From assembly GCA_037176725.1 (NCBI GenBank), contig JAZBRS010000074.1, forward strand, positions 62,872,001 to 62,936,000: a DNA stretch of 64,000 nucleotides, read 5' to 3'. Below, one piece after another: positions 11,593 to 22,964 of this stretch. How positions within the stretch are numbered: position 1 is the first letter of the stretch; each line of letters begins with the position of its first letter. This stretch comes from Posidonia oceanica (taxonomy: Eukaryota; Streptophyta; Magnoliopsida; Alismatales; Posidoniaceae). The position numbers were made by a program, and so were the translations under genes. The notes under the pieces were generated by a model. The model was not told the origin of the DNA. It worked only from the letters and a program-made list of their open reading frames with translations, and did not search any database.

Positions 11593-11901
11593 TTTGAACT
11601 CAACTTAAAGAACAAAATGAGGAAATTTTGTCGTGTCAAACCCTATCGGTGCTTTATGCGTAACTCCCGCCTCTGTTAGTGCCTCAGAGATCATTCCCTT
11701 TATGTCCTATCCCAGCATGGCTTGTTGTCCCTGGATTAGGTGCCCATGGTTTTGGTGGAACAGTGGTGATAGAGGGTCGTATGGTGGAGAGAAGGGTTGG
11801 GTTTGATGTGGAGTGTTGTATGATTGTACGTTAGCGGAAGTTTGTTGTGGATGGAAGAACGATGATGGAAGTGGAGTAGGGTAGTATTGTGTATTAGCGG
11901 G

Positions 11902-11934
11902 AGATTGTGGGTTCGAGTCCCATCGTGATCGCCA
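11902..11934 (-). promoter_or_regulatory. Primer-binding site of element B with an extended tRNA match
   Basis: On the minus strand, 4 nt after the 5' LTR, the sequence begins TGGCGATCACGATGGGAC. Read on the plus strand, 11902-11934 looks like the whole 3' part of a tRNA: T-stem GTGGG, loop TTCGAGT, T-stem CCCAT, acceptor strand CGTGATC, discriminator G, then CCA. From memory it most resembles plant tRNA-Arg of the UCG type. The usual PBS match is about 18 nt; here about 33 nt read as tRNA. Confidence 0.8.
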
Positions 11935-11938
11935 CTTC

Positions 11939-13499
11939 TGTGGATGTGGATTTTGGGGGGGGGGGTTTAAGTTGAAGATGATTGCGCCTCCACGTACGTT
12001 GTCAACTTTTGTGATCGCCACTCGCCTTTAGGTAGACAAGACACCTGGGGGGGAGATGATGAAGCTGTGAGTACTCGAATCACTGGATTGACGGCAGGAT
12101 GTCGTCCAGCGGCTCCTTCATGTTATGTAAGCAATTTCCTTTCCTTCAAAACAAATGAGAATAAAAGATGTAGATTAGTTCAAGTGTAGTAAATGTTAAC
12201 AAAGAAGAATAGAGAATACTAGAAACAAATAAATCTAATACTAACCGGGGGTTGTTCCCCGCATGCATATGCTATGAGTCCTATTTTAAGGAATGCAATA
12301 TGAGATAAAAAGATTGAAAGATACTCCCTTCACCCTCGTGCTGTTTGTAGTGGAGTAGAAGTGGAGGCATGGTCGGAGCTCTGGCTTGGCTCAGGATCTC
12401 TGGGATCGAAGATAGAAGCTTAGGTTGGTGACCACTTGAGGATAGGAGATAGAGTTTCTAGATTGGGAATCTAGCTCTCTGAAGGTGGCTCACAAAACTG
12501 ACAGGGCTCTGCCTCTCTCTAAAATTTCGACCGGGGAATTTCTCTCTCCAAAGTCCCGACCCTCAAACCACCGGCCTAGGGGGTCTATTTATAGACTCTA
12601 GGGATGTGAGGATGGTTGGAGTTCAGAAAATTCTAGAAAAGTGGCAATTAGCGTTAGTCGCCGGTTGGAGCAGCGCCTAAACCTAGCAACTGCTTGGTCA
12701 AAGTGTGGGAAGACCCGGGAACGAGGCCACGATAGTTAGTCACCGATTGAGGTGGCGCCTAATAGTTGGGGCGATCGTGTCAAATAACCGTGGAAAAGAA
12801 GTTAGAAGGAGACCACGGTTGTTAGTCACCGCATGTAGTGGTGCCTAAAGGTCAAGGATCGTGGGGAAGACTGAGGCAGTTCTGCAACCGTCTAGTCGCC
12901 TATTGAGATGGCGCTTAAAGGTTGAGGGGTTAGTGGGAATTGACCGTGGAAAAGTAACTGCCAGAGCGGTTATGACTTGTTAGTCGCCCCTTTGGATGAC
13001 GTCTACCAAAGTCGCCTGATGATGGGATGCCTATCCGGGTCACCTCCTCAGTTGGCTACAAAGTAGCTTGCCTGTTGGAAGGACGTTCGTCATAGTCGCC
13101 TCCTTAAATGGCGCCTATGATGGTCGCCTCCTCAGCTGGCAACTAATAAGCTCTGGTCATTTCCAACCCTATTTTCCAAGTTTTGGCCAGAGAAACAAGA
13201 TAGAAGGCCGGGAAACTGCAGATAGTCTATGAAATCAAGAAGGCATCTTTGTTAACTCAAATCTGCCACAAATCTGAGTAGAAATAAAGGATATTCAGGG
13301 TACTCGGGCTTGTCACGAGTCTGAGTGAGTTGGCTCTACTACAGCTAACAACCTGAGTCAAGGTAGGATCAAGTGATGCTTGAAGAAATCAAGGAAGATC
13401 TAGAAAATGTGTTGTTAAGCCTTAGACATGTGATCTTTGGTGCCTCAGAAGTCCTTGTCCTCTATGAACTCTGGGAAATGCGAAAATGGGATATCTACA
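11939..13499 (-). repeat. Element B 5' LTR (right copy)
   Basis: Starts TGTGGATG at 11939 (plus reading) and ends ...GGGATATCTACA at 13499; on the minus strand it runs TGTAGATATCCC to CATCCACA. It carries the TATA-like motif at 12603-12596 and a PBS-like GTGATCGCCACT at 12011-12022, about 72 bp inside the LTR end. Confidence 0.88.
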
Positions 13500-13504
13500 G
13501 ACAC
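13500..13504. repeat. Target-site duplication of element B, right copy (GACAC)
   Basis: Partner of AACAC at 5769-5773. The LTR of C continues directly afterwards. Confidence 0.65.
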
Positions 13505-16341
13505 CACCTGCAACTGCCTGCAATTCGCCTGCCAAAGCCGCAGCTCGCACATGAACCCATGCATTCCAGCAACAAAACACCCTCCTTTGAGCCACTCCTG
13601 CATTCACCACATAGAGCCAAAAGGGAATTCGTCGACTCCAGAGCACAGAGTGATCATCCACCTCTGTCCTCGACCCTTCTGGTGCTTCCAGCTGCCCATG
13701 CGAGCACGCTGGGGTTGGCTCTGCCGCAACGTCTGCAGCACCAGCGTCGAAGGTGGAGTCACCGCTCCAGGCCGCAAGAAGGATAGTTTTCTTTCCCTTA
13801 GGCCCATGCATGCTAGTGTGAACGTATTCCTTTGCTTTCCATGCATCCTAGCACAGCACACACCCCTCCATCGCTTGATTTTCCGGCAATAAGGAGCAAG
13901 AGGTGGGTGGAGCAATCCACCTGCCTAATTTCGGCACCAAGCATACCACCATGCTTGTTATCGAACACCTTTGCTTGTTAGCTAGTTTAGTTGAAGTTTC
14001 CAATCGATTTGGCTGCCTCGCTTAACTGATGCGAAGTTCAGTGTGTTGGAGGCGCCATCTAGTGCGTCCAACGTTGGACGCGGCATAGGCCAGCGTCCAA
14101 CACCCTATTTTGCTTTGCTCTTGTTCTCATGCCTTCCATGCTTTGCTATTGTTTGATTTTCTGTTAATCCATGCAGCATGTCTCCTTTACTCGTTTTCAG
14201 ATGTTATACCATGCCTACTTCTCTACTTTGATCCATGCCTAATTTTTCTTGCATGCTTTGAATCTGTTTGCTTCCTGCTTGCGTTGGATGCTTGGGTGAG
14301 CCACGTCATCCAGCGTCCAACGTTGGACGCTAGTTCATCCAGCGTCCAACACCTCTGCTAACTGTAACTTGCTGCCATGCTTGTACCATGCCTATTTTTG
14401 ATATCTATGCATGTTCTGTGTTTGCCTAGTAATGCCTGGCCTCTATGGCAACCATGCTTAGGATTGTTAGTCTCCTTTTAAATTGCATGTTATTTCTTTT
14501 AGTCTTTTTATCTTTCATTCCCATGCATGTTCTTCCTTTCTTGCTTTCCTTGACTTAGATGCTTGCTATACATGTTTCTTTTGCTCTGGTATGCCATCAG
14601 TATGTTTGCATGCATATAGGTGGGGTTTAGAGCTCAGCTCCCCCTTAGCGTAGGTAAGTTTGCATGCTGTGGTCATTGGACGCCAGAGGCTTCAGCGTCC
14701 AACGTTGGATGCTACTGTCTCCAGCATCTAACAATCCAACCCCTCTATTTGCTTTTTTTTTTATGCTTGCATAATGCTTTGATCTTGCTTGTTTACATGA
14801 CTTCAGTGTTTACCATGCATGCCTAGCTTCCTTTGCAATTGTTCCATGCCTTCTTTAGCTCATTTGCCATGTTCCATGCAAGTTTTTGTGTGTTTGTGCC
14901 TCCCAGGGCGTTGTACGCTGCTGGAGCAGGTGTCCAACATTGGATGCTGGCCTAGCTTGCATCCAACATTCTAGTTGTGCCTTTGGCCTGGCACATGCTA
15001 CAAATAAGGTTTTCTTTTTTGATTTCTTATGCCTCCCATGCTTGTATGTTCAGTCTATGTTTGTCCCCAGTGGCCTAAATGCATGTTCCCATTTTTTATT
15101 TGTCTTTTGTATGCTTTTTTCTTTTTTTCTCTCTGACCTGTGTTAGACGCTTGTCACTCTGGCGTCTAACGTTGGACGCCATGTTCAGAGGTGTCCAACA
15201 CCCTGCTTGCTCTGATCTTTGATCCTAGCCTGCCCCTTGCTCTGATTCCTGTTCTAATCTTCTGTCAGGATAGTCTTGCATGCCTTGCACCCGTTTAGCT
15301 GCATTTTTGCATCTGTACTACATCCATATAGTTAGAATGCATTGTTTTCTAAAAAGTTGCATGTTGTCTGCCTCCAGCAGTCGTTGGATGCCAGCAATGG
15401 CAACGTCCAACGTTGGATGCCGCTGTTGCCAGCATCCAATGCTTGCAGTTGGCTTGACTTGGTTTTGAAACACTGATTTTGCTTGGTTCGCCGTTTTCTG
15501 CATTTTATGGCTTCTAACGCTTATTGCAACCCATATGCATGCTGCCTAACCCTTGTTTTGGCTTTGCACCCCGCTTTCACCTCGCTTTCCGCATCTTGCA
15601 TCGTTTTCCGCTCGTTTGCCTCGCTTTCCACATCTTGCATCGTTTTCCGTGCCTCACATTGTTTTCCGCATTTTGCACTGTTTTCGGCACCTACTTTACT
15701 TTATCGCTTGCATGTTGTTTGCATTGCTTGGCTTTCCCCGCAGTTTTGCTTTATCGCCTGCATTTGCATTTAGGACTATGATGCTTACTGCCTAGGAGTT
15801 CTCACGAACCAGGGTCCACCCAGTTCGGAACGCTAGCAGCGTTGCTGAGCACATAGATAGCACGTTTATTTCCCATGCATAGTAGGTAGGCATTCATTGC
15901 ATTTAGGCATTAGGCTAGCATTTACCTGCATTAGCGCGAGATTGCCTAAGAATGACCGACTCTCGGACGTATCGGGGGTGCCTAACACCTTCCCCGTGTG
16001 TAACAGGAGTCCTTGCCCTTTCTCTTGGCTCGCATCGACCTTTCCTTTATCCTAGGCATGAGTCATAGCATAGCATAGCTTAGCATTGCATCCCTTTGCC
16101 CCCTCTTTGCATCTGGTTTTGCATGTCTTTTCATGCTTTACCCTCGGTTTTCCCTGTCTTCCAATTCAATAGACCTGGTGGCGACTCTGATTTTGTCTTA
16201 TCATTTCTTTTCTTTTCTTTTGCCAGCGTTTTCAAGTCGGGTCTCTTCCCTCGGATCCTGCCGCATATAGTGACCCTAATGTCGATCTGCGCACGAGAGC
16301 TTTGGCATCGTACATGGATTTGATATTTCAAGATTACTACA
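13505..16341 (+). repeat. Element C 5' LTR, second part
   Basis: Continues the LTR interrupted at 5773. It is C/T-rich on the plus strand with many ATGC words, carries scattered copies of the GCGTCCAACGTTGGACGC palindrome (14064, 14313; decayed near 14694, 15160, 15400), the conserved U5 block GGGGGTGCCTAACACCTTCC (15974-15993) and a PBS-like TGGCGACTCTG (16179-16189). It ends ...AGATTACTACA at 16341. The Phe/Leu/Cys-rich open frames here follow from T-richness and are not genes. Confidence 0.85.
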
Positions 16342-16342
16342 A

Positions 16343-16360
16343 TGGCGACTCTGCTGGGGA
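16343..16360 (+). promoter_or_regulatory. Primer-binding site of element C (tRNA-Arg type)
   Basis: TGGCGACTCTGCTGGGGA starts one base after the LTR end. It is complementary, with two mismatches from memory, to the 3' end of plant tRNA-Arg (ACG), which ends ...TCCCCAGTGGAGTCGCCA. Arg-tRNA priming is characteristic of Ogre/Tat elements. Confidence 0.88.
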
Positions 16361-17521
16361 GCAGTACTCTGACTTTCACCTTGGCCTTCTCGCCTCTTAC
16401 TTTTGTGTTTTGCTTGCCTTTCACTTTCGCTTGCCTTACTTGCTTACCTGCTTGCTTGTTTATTTATCTGCTTTATGCCATGATTGTTTGCGCTGCTTTA
16501 TTTACCTGCATCACATGCCTAAATATTTGCTTGGCACACCATGCTTGCCTTTTGAATGATGAATGCTTCCTTTTACACCAATGCAATGCCACTGCACTTG
16601 CACATGCTATGCATACCTACTTTTTGCTATGATAAGTGTTTTTCCTTTCACTATCATGCTCACACACACATACACATGCCATGCCCATGCCTTTCGCAAT
16701 GATGTGTGTTGTCTGCTTGCCATGATTGGGTGATTTTCTTCCCCTCCCGCATTAAGCCTAAGGACAATTAGAGACTGATTGCTTCCCCCATGGCTAATTA
16801 AAACAGCAAGTAAAAAGAACTTCTAGGAGCAACTAGAGACTGCAAACACACCTGCACCCCCTTGAGTTAATAAAATATGCAAGATAAAACGTGAAGCATT
16901 TGCATAAAGCATCATATAGGGCATGCATTCTTCTCATCTAAGTCCACCTACAGTCTGAGAAGGATAGTTCCGGTCTCTTACCCCCAACGCTTTGGCATGG
17001 TGTAAGTAGATCGGTCTGTCCCCCCTTGTCAGGGGGTCGCGTCGGTGTTAGTAGAGGGTACCACCCATGCTTCTGGTAGGGTCAAGGCCACCTACACACC
17101 ACTACGTCACCACTTGAGCTTTGGGCCGGGTTTAAGATGTGGGACCTGCTTTTTCTAGCCTGAGTTGGCGACCCGTACACCCATGAGCGTCCGAAGTAGA
17201 CTACCTACTAGGACACCCTAGATTGGTGAGGGAGAGCATGCTAGAAAGCATACATTTGCATTCATATCATACATTAAAGCACTTGCATCTTTTACTTTTG
17301 GTTTCTAATCCCTTGTTATTTGTTTGCCTTTCGCGCAGAGGTCTGTCAGCGAGTTCCTTAGCTGGAGCTTGAGTGCCTTCTCTTACTGATGCCCTTGTTG
17401 CGACCCCTGCTTCCGATCATCCCCCCTCCCGAGCCATTTCGCCTTTGCGATAATAGCTCCTCCTAGGATTCGCCCTCTTGCCCCTGCTTATATCCCTGTG
17501 ATCACCCGTTCTCGGTCAGCG
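16361..17521 (+). other. Element C 5' leader
   Basis: About 1.2 kb between the PBS and gag. It is pyrimidine-rich at first, then has a block (about 16930-17240, around ACGCTTTGGCATGG and GTACACCCATGAGCGTCCGAA) that is recognisably collinear with the leader of A (51115-51440, opposite strand). Just before gag it has GTTTCTAATC (17301-17310), a pyrimidine tract and GCGCAG (17333-17338), which looks like a branch point and splice acceptor and has a counterpart in A. Confidence 0.6.
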
Positions 17522-19884
17522 ATGGCCCAGTTTGCTGGTGACTCCCAGGTCCCTATTGCCCCAGAGGCGGCCCCTCTTTCGGTCCCTTCGGCTCCCGCAT
17601 TGACTCCCTCTGTGCCAGCGTCTCCTTCTCTGGTACAGCTGCTGCCCTCCTATTCTATGGGGCAGTGGCAGGCTCTGCCGGACCTGGTTGCCGAGACTGT
17701 CTTGGTAACCGCCGCCCGCGTTTCGAAGACACCGCTAACTCCTCCTCCCCAGGGTAATGTCACTTTTGACACCCACCCTGCTGCGGCGAATTTCGCCTTA
17801 GGACCTCTGCTCTTTGGACAATCTGTGTCCCAGCTGCTTGATTCTGGTCCCCCGCCGATCCTGCAACTCAGCATACCTACTGACGGGTCCCCTGAGATGC
17901 AGTATCAGCAGTTGATGGAGACTGCCCAGAGACTGCAGGGCATGGCTCTATCTCTTCGCCCTTCATTTGCTCCTGCTGCTCCCGAGGCTCCGCTGCGACC
18001 TACTCTTGTGTCGCAAGCATTCCCCTCTGCTCCCCTGCCCAGACCATCGCCTCAGCTACTCACTACTCAGGCGATGGGGACCCAACTTCTGCCTCCTGCA
18101 TATGCACAATACCCTACACAGCATCCTCCTCTAGCACCTGGTGGTCAGTTCTTGGGACTGATCGGAGCGCAGCATCCCTCTGGCCTGCAGCTCGGCACCG
18201 TGCCGGTGCAGCAGCTGACGCTCCAGCACTCTGCATCATCTGTTACTCAGCATGCTAGTTATTTATACCCCCCGCATCAGCAATACCCTACCCCTGCATA
18301 CATGCCAGCACACACAACACACCCGCATGGATACGCCGCCCATCCCGTCGCTCCATCAGGCGATGTGATGGTAGACCTAGAGGAGCACCTTGGTGCGTCC
18401 TATGCAGCGTATGTGGCCCCTGCCCCTGCTGTACCACCTCCTTTGGCAGCAGCTCCAGAATTCAACGACAACAGGTTCACCATTCTAGAGAAAGCACTTC
18501 GACAAGTGCAGGGTATAGACCACCAGTCTTACCAATTCCGGGACCTCTGTTACTTCCCAGAGGCGGTGCTCCCACCAAAGTTCCGTATCCTGGTATTTGA
18601 AAAATACAATGGTAGAGGTTGTCCTATAGCACATCTGAAGGCGTACTGCGGAGATCTCGCTCAGCTCCAGGCTGACGAGAGGTTGCTAATCCGCTTGTTC
18701 TAGAAAAGTCTAAGTGGCCCTGCGCTCAAGTGGTTCACCTCACTTGATATGACCAGCATCAAGACGTGGAACGACCTCAGCTAGGCATTCCTGGGACAAT
18801 ATTCCTTCAACCTGGACCTGGTCCCTAAGCACGTGGACCTGGTTGCATTAAAGTAGAACCCCGGTGAGCCATTCGGGGAGTATGTTGGCCGCTGGCGTGC
18901 ACTCGCTTCGCAGGTTCAAGACGGACCCTCTGATGAGGAGTCCCTCGAGATTGTGATCGGGGGTGCACAGCCCGTTGTCGAGGCTTCGCTCAGCATTCAA
19001 CCTGCCACAACCTTCACTGCATTGATTCGGGCTGGCACCCGCGTGGAGAGTTCGCTACGGAGTGGCAACTTCCTGCCGCTCTCTGCGTTTGCCAAGCAGG
19101 CCACCACCAGCAGCAACAGCAACAACACCAGCAGCAATACCAACAACAACAGCAGTGGTACCACCAGCGGTCGGCCCAAGAAGAAGGACTCGCCGAAACC
19201 TACTGTTGCCTACATCGACCCCGCGCCCGTGCCTGTTCAGCTGGCGGTTCGGCCTCCCCCGCATCAAGTAGTATACGCACCAGCCCCTAGAGCACCTCCC
19301 ACACCACATATCACTACCACCGCCCAACTGGTGTATCCTACCGCACCGGTCCGGCAAGCGCAGCCCTAGGGGCAAAGGCGACCACGGCGTCAATTCACCC
19401 CACTGGTGGAGTCGTTAAGCGCCATCCTCCCCATGGTTGCGACATTTCTAAGGTTTCCTGAGGCCCGCCCACTGCCAAATCCACTTTCGCATTGGCATAA
19501 GATGCACCTCTTTTGCGACTTTCATCGAGCCGCAGGGCACTCGACGAACAGTTGCCTCACATTGCGAGACACCATTCAGAACCTGATCGAATCGGGAACG
19601 ATTTCGATCCACACACACGAGGCACCTTCATCTGTCCCTTCATCAGCATCAGCCCCTACACAAGCATCAGCACCCCCTCATCCCAGCATCATCCATCAGC
19701 CCCTCCTGGAGCATCCCAATCCGAAGGCGTGGGGACCTCGGGAATCTATTCTCTCTCCCCCTCCGGGCCTGCTACATCTGTGGTAGACCCCTTCGAGCTC
19801 ATTCATGATGTCTTAGAGCCCTTTCCTCTAGCTTTTTATCGTGCGGCCATTGCCGGCTCCGAGTCGGGAGTCCATATGATCTGA
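17522..19884 (+). pseudogene. gag: Element C Gag, decayed
   Basis: The frame upstream is open from a GTG at 17498, but the first ATG, shared in context with element A (SAMAQ), is at 17522. A Pro/Ala/Gln-rich N-terminal region (to about 18,460) is followed by the Retrotrans_gag core: FPEAVLPPKFRI, EKYNGRGCPIAHLKAYCGD, LKWFTSLDM, EPFGEYVGRWRALASQV. Next come an Asn/Ser-rich stretch (19,100-19,160) and the knuckle CDFHRAAGHSTNSC (about 19,514-19,555). In-frame stops are TAG 18701-18703, 18782-18784, 18854-18856 and 19367-19369, most explained by CAG to TAG. A frameshift lies near 19,725, and the shifted frame stops at TGA near 19,882. Gag would assemble the particle; this copy is dead. Confidence 0.85.
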
Positions 19885-22800
19885 CCGCGTGCCAGGCCGA
19901 GGCACTCCGCCGCTCGCCCCACCATGCATCCTCAGGCCCCTGCCCTTGTACTCCTTCAAGCCAAACCGCGGGCCTAGACCCCTGCCTCCTATTTAGGTAG
20001 GCCCCCAGTCAGCCTATTAGCTAGGTCTCAGCCAGGACCTCCAGCAACCTACCAGCACCAGTACCCCTCGCCCTATTACCCAGCCAACCCTCCGGTAGCC
20101 CCTCTTGTGCTCGCAACACGGGCCCCTACGGTTATTGACTTAACCTGGGACCCCCATCGCGTGCCCTACGACTATGCCACGGAAACGTGTGCAGAAGTCA
20201 CGCGATCGGGAAGGGTATACCAGCTCGCAGCACCAGTGGTAAGGCCCAGTCGTCCAGCACCCGCTGCACCTCCACCAGCAAGCCAGCCAGCAGCACTCCT
20301 ACCTGTCAGCCAGCCTGCAGCACCCCCAACATCAAGCCAACCCCTGCACCTAGCCCGGTAGAGCCAACGCCCAAAGCACCCCCTCCTATCACTAGAAAGC
20401 CGCACCACAAAACTGACATTACTTCCCAGCTTAGGAGGGTTAAAGTCAACATTTCCATTTGGGACCTTATCCATTCTTCTTCTGAACACCGTGAGGCTTT
20501 TCTCCGAGTGTTCCAAGCAGCCCGTGTGTCCCAAGCCATAGAACCTGCGGCCTTAGAGAGCATGTTTGGCGTCATCACGGTGCCACAGATCTTCTCTTTC
20601 ACGAGCGATGAGCTGCCTCCGGCAGGGATTAATCATAACCAACCCTTGTTTGTCACGGTGCAATACAAAAACTTTCACATTCCCTTATCGCTGGTTGATA
20701 ACGGGTCAGGCCTTAATGTCTGTCCGTTGCGCACTGCAACCAGGCTCGGATTCAAAGCTGAGGATATCACTCCGGCGATAAAGGGAATGACAGCTTTTGA
20801 TAATACGCACCATGACACTCTAGGGATTCTGATTATTCCTCTTATCATTGGCCTGGTCACCTTTGATGTGGAATTCTACATTGTTGACTTGGAGCTTAAC
20901 TTTAACTTCCTGCTTGGGCGCCCTTGGCTCCACAAGCATCAGGTCATCCCCTCGACCCTCCACCGCATGATCAAGTTCCGCCACAGGGACGATGTTATCG
21001 TTGTAATGGTAGAAAACTTCGAGAGGGAGCGGATCGAGGTGGTTGCACCCATCTCTTCGCATACTATCCCTTTTGACCCTAAACTTTTAGCCGCTTTGTA
21101 CCGAGTTAATCGGTGTGAGCCGGTTAGCTTTGTACCTGATCTTGAATGCGTCAACTCCTTGGCCGTTCACAGCAACCCCTTTCGGATGGTCGAAAACGTT
21201 TGTCACAGGTGGGGCTATGTCAAGGGAACGCCGCTTAGGCGATATGGCCAGGGAATCGTTGAGCCGATCAGAGCAGCAGAGCGAAGAGATTCTGAAGGTC
21301 TTGGATATGACTTGCAATCCAGCAAAGACAGATGTATGCAGCTCAAGGATCAGAGGATGGCTATCCCGAAGGACCTCACTAACTTCACTAGTGCAGGTAT
21401 CCTGGATTCAAACAGCAGTGAAGCCCCAGCACAGCAGGCGTCATGCCCAAGCTCTCAGCTACCGGAGGAAGAATGGGTCTGCATCGAGGACTACTACTCA
21501 AATGAGGAGGAGTCTGGCATAATTGAGGTAGCCCCAACCAGCAGCAAGGATCAGCTTAGCATGACTGCGTCCCGGTCAGTTTGCTTGGCACTCACTAATG
21601 AAGCAGCAGAATTGGCAAACCTAGGGCGGGACTGATAGTTTCCCCTCTTCTTGCAGCATCACCAAAGTTGCCGACAGGCACAGCTGCAGCACTAGAGTCA
21701 GAAGCACGCCCTCCGGCGTTATCCAGCAGTCAGCCTGTGGCCGTAGCTGCACCAACATGGAAATCATCTTCTCCGGCGGCACAGTCAGTCAGATCAGGCA
21801 ACAACGTGACTCGGCCCGTATCATCGACAGCGCCACAAGCAAGCCAGTCGGCTCTGTCAAGCACACCGCTGTTAGCTTCAGCAGATCTTGCTATGCAGAA
21901 GATTCTCACCGCTGCTACCGAGAGACCACCACTGTCACCCACGGGCACCGGCGCTTCATCCCCAAGCATGGCAGCCCAGCCATTGGCCCCCCCAGAAGAG
22001 CAGTTATGCCTCTCCGTCGGCAGCAGCAGTGATCCTGGTAGCTTATCCAGCAGTAGCAAAGCAGATGCCTCAAGCAGCAGAAAGTCCAGCAGTCGAGCCA
22101 GGGCCGGCCGTAAGCCCGGCAGTCGCTTATTATGTCAACTCACCCTCAGATGAGGAGGCAGGAGCGGCTGCAGACGCTCAGATCGACTTCTCAATGGGAG
22201 ACTTGGAGCAGTTATTCCAGGAGCAGCTCGCGTCGCTGGCGCAAGACGTGGCAGAGCACGAGACAGCACAGAAGAAGGGGAAGGCCGTGGCCACGGATCC
22301 CTCTATCATGGACCTAGAGGAGGATCTAGCGCTCAAGGCACTCGTCAGACCAGATGAGCTGATCACCTTGCAGCCAGGGGGTGAGTTTAGATGGTTCATG
22401 AAGCGCATGCCACACTTAGGCAATGTAGTAGGCGGCAGTACCCTGATCAGTTGCCAGCCTGATATATCCTTGGCAAGCACACTAGAGCACGCAGAGGAAG
22501 TGATAGCACAGCAGATACCAGCAGTATTGGCACCACAAGCAGCACCAGTAGCACAGCAAGTAGTAGCAGTACAACATGCACTAGTAGCAGAGCAACATGT
22601 AGTACAACATGCACCAGTAGCAGAGCAACATGTAGTACAACATGCACCAGTAGCAGAGCAACATGCAGTACAACATGCACCAGCAGTAGAGCAACATGCA
22701 GTACAACATGCACCAGCAGCAGAACAACATGCAGTACAACATGCACCAGTGGCAGTACAACATGCACCCATAGTAGAGCAACATGCACAAGCAGTAGTAG

Positions 22801-22952
22801 AGCAACATGCAGCAGTAGTAGAGCAACATGCAGCAATAGTAGAACAACATGCACCAGTAGTAGTACGACATGCACTAGTGGCAGTACAACATGCACTTGC
22901 AGCGGCACAACATGCACAAGCACTAACACAGCAGGCACCAGCAGCACAATAG
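19885..22952 (+). pseudogene. Element C protease and protease-RT linker, decayed
   Basis: After a Pro-rich stretch the long frame 20187-21635 encodes the retropepsin-like protease. The catalytic segment SLVDNGSGLNVCPL (about 20,690-20,730) has D-N-G-S in place of D-T/S-G, then MTAFDNTHHDTLGILIIPL and LLGRPWLHKHQ. A G-patch-like CHRWGYVKGTPLRRYGQGI follows (about 21,200-21,260). After 21,635 comes the linker, with the conserved YYVNSPSD (near 22,128) and RPDELITLQ blocks (near 22,350) in frame 21888-22952. The linker ends in an expanded repeat with a stop at 22950-22952. Protease would cut the polyprotein. Frame changes near 19,725, 20,200 and 21,640-21,890 break the polyprotein. Confidence 0.82.
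22545..22945 (+). repeat. 33-bp coding minisatellite in the linker (EQHAVQHAPVA units)
   Basis: Units of about 33 bp, e.g. GCAGAGCAACATGCAGTACA followed by ACATGCACCAGTA, are repeated with small changes and stay in the reading frame. They encode an 11-residue Gln/His/Ala/Val repeat. The corresponding linkers of A and D lack it and carry Ser/Gln/Glu-rich sequence, so it expanded in C alone. Confidence 0.85.
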
Positions 22953-22964
22953 CAAGCATAAAGA

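Larger units (their letters stand above)
5774..13499 (-). mobile_element. Element B: Gag-only LTR retrotransposon (TR-GAG-like)
   Basis: A 7.7-kb element in minus orientation inside the 5' LTR of C. LTRs of about 1.56 kb (5774-7329 and 11939-13499) flank a 4.6-kb interior. On the minus strand the order is 5' LTR (TGTAGATATCCC...), PBS with a long tRNA match, a Gag frame, about 2.4 kb without coding signal, polypurine tract AAGGAGGGGCATC, 3' LTR. No protease, RT, RNase H or integrase is present in any frame, so it must have moved using enzymes from another element. This fits the TR-GAG class of non-autonomous plant elements (comparison from knowledge of that class). The LTRs differ by roughly 55-60 positions by hand count (about 3.7%). 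Confidence 0.85.

Noticed and set aside
11899..11934. Possible tRNA gene
   Set aside because: Only the T-arm and the acceptor 3' strand with CCA are present, exactly at the PBS position; no D-arm or anticodon arm precedes them.
15483..15795. Leu/Phe/Cys-rich frames that look like membrane proteins (also 9147-9449, 16302-16632, 41244-41510)
   Set aside because: They translate T-rich LTR, leader or spacer DNA; hydrophobicity follows from TTT/CTT codons.
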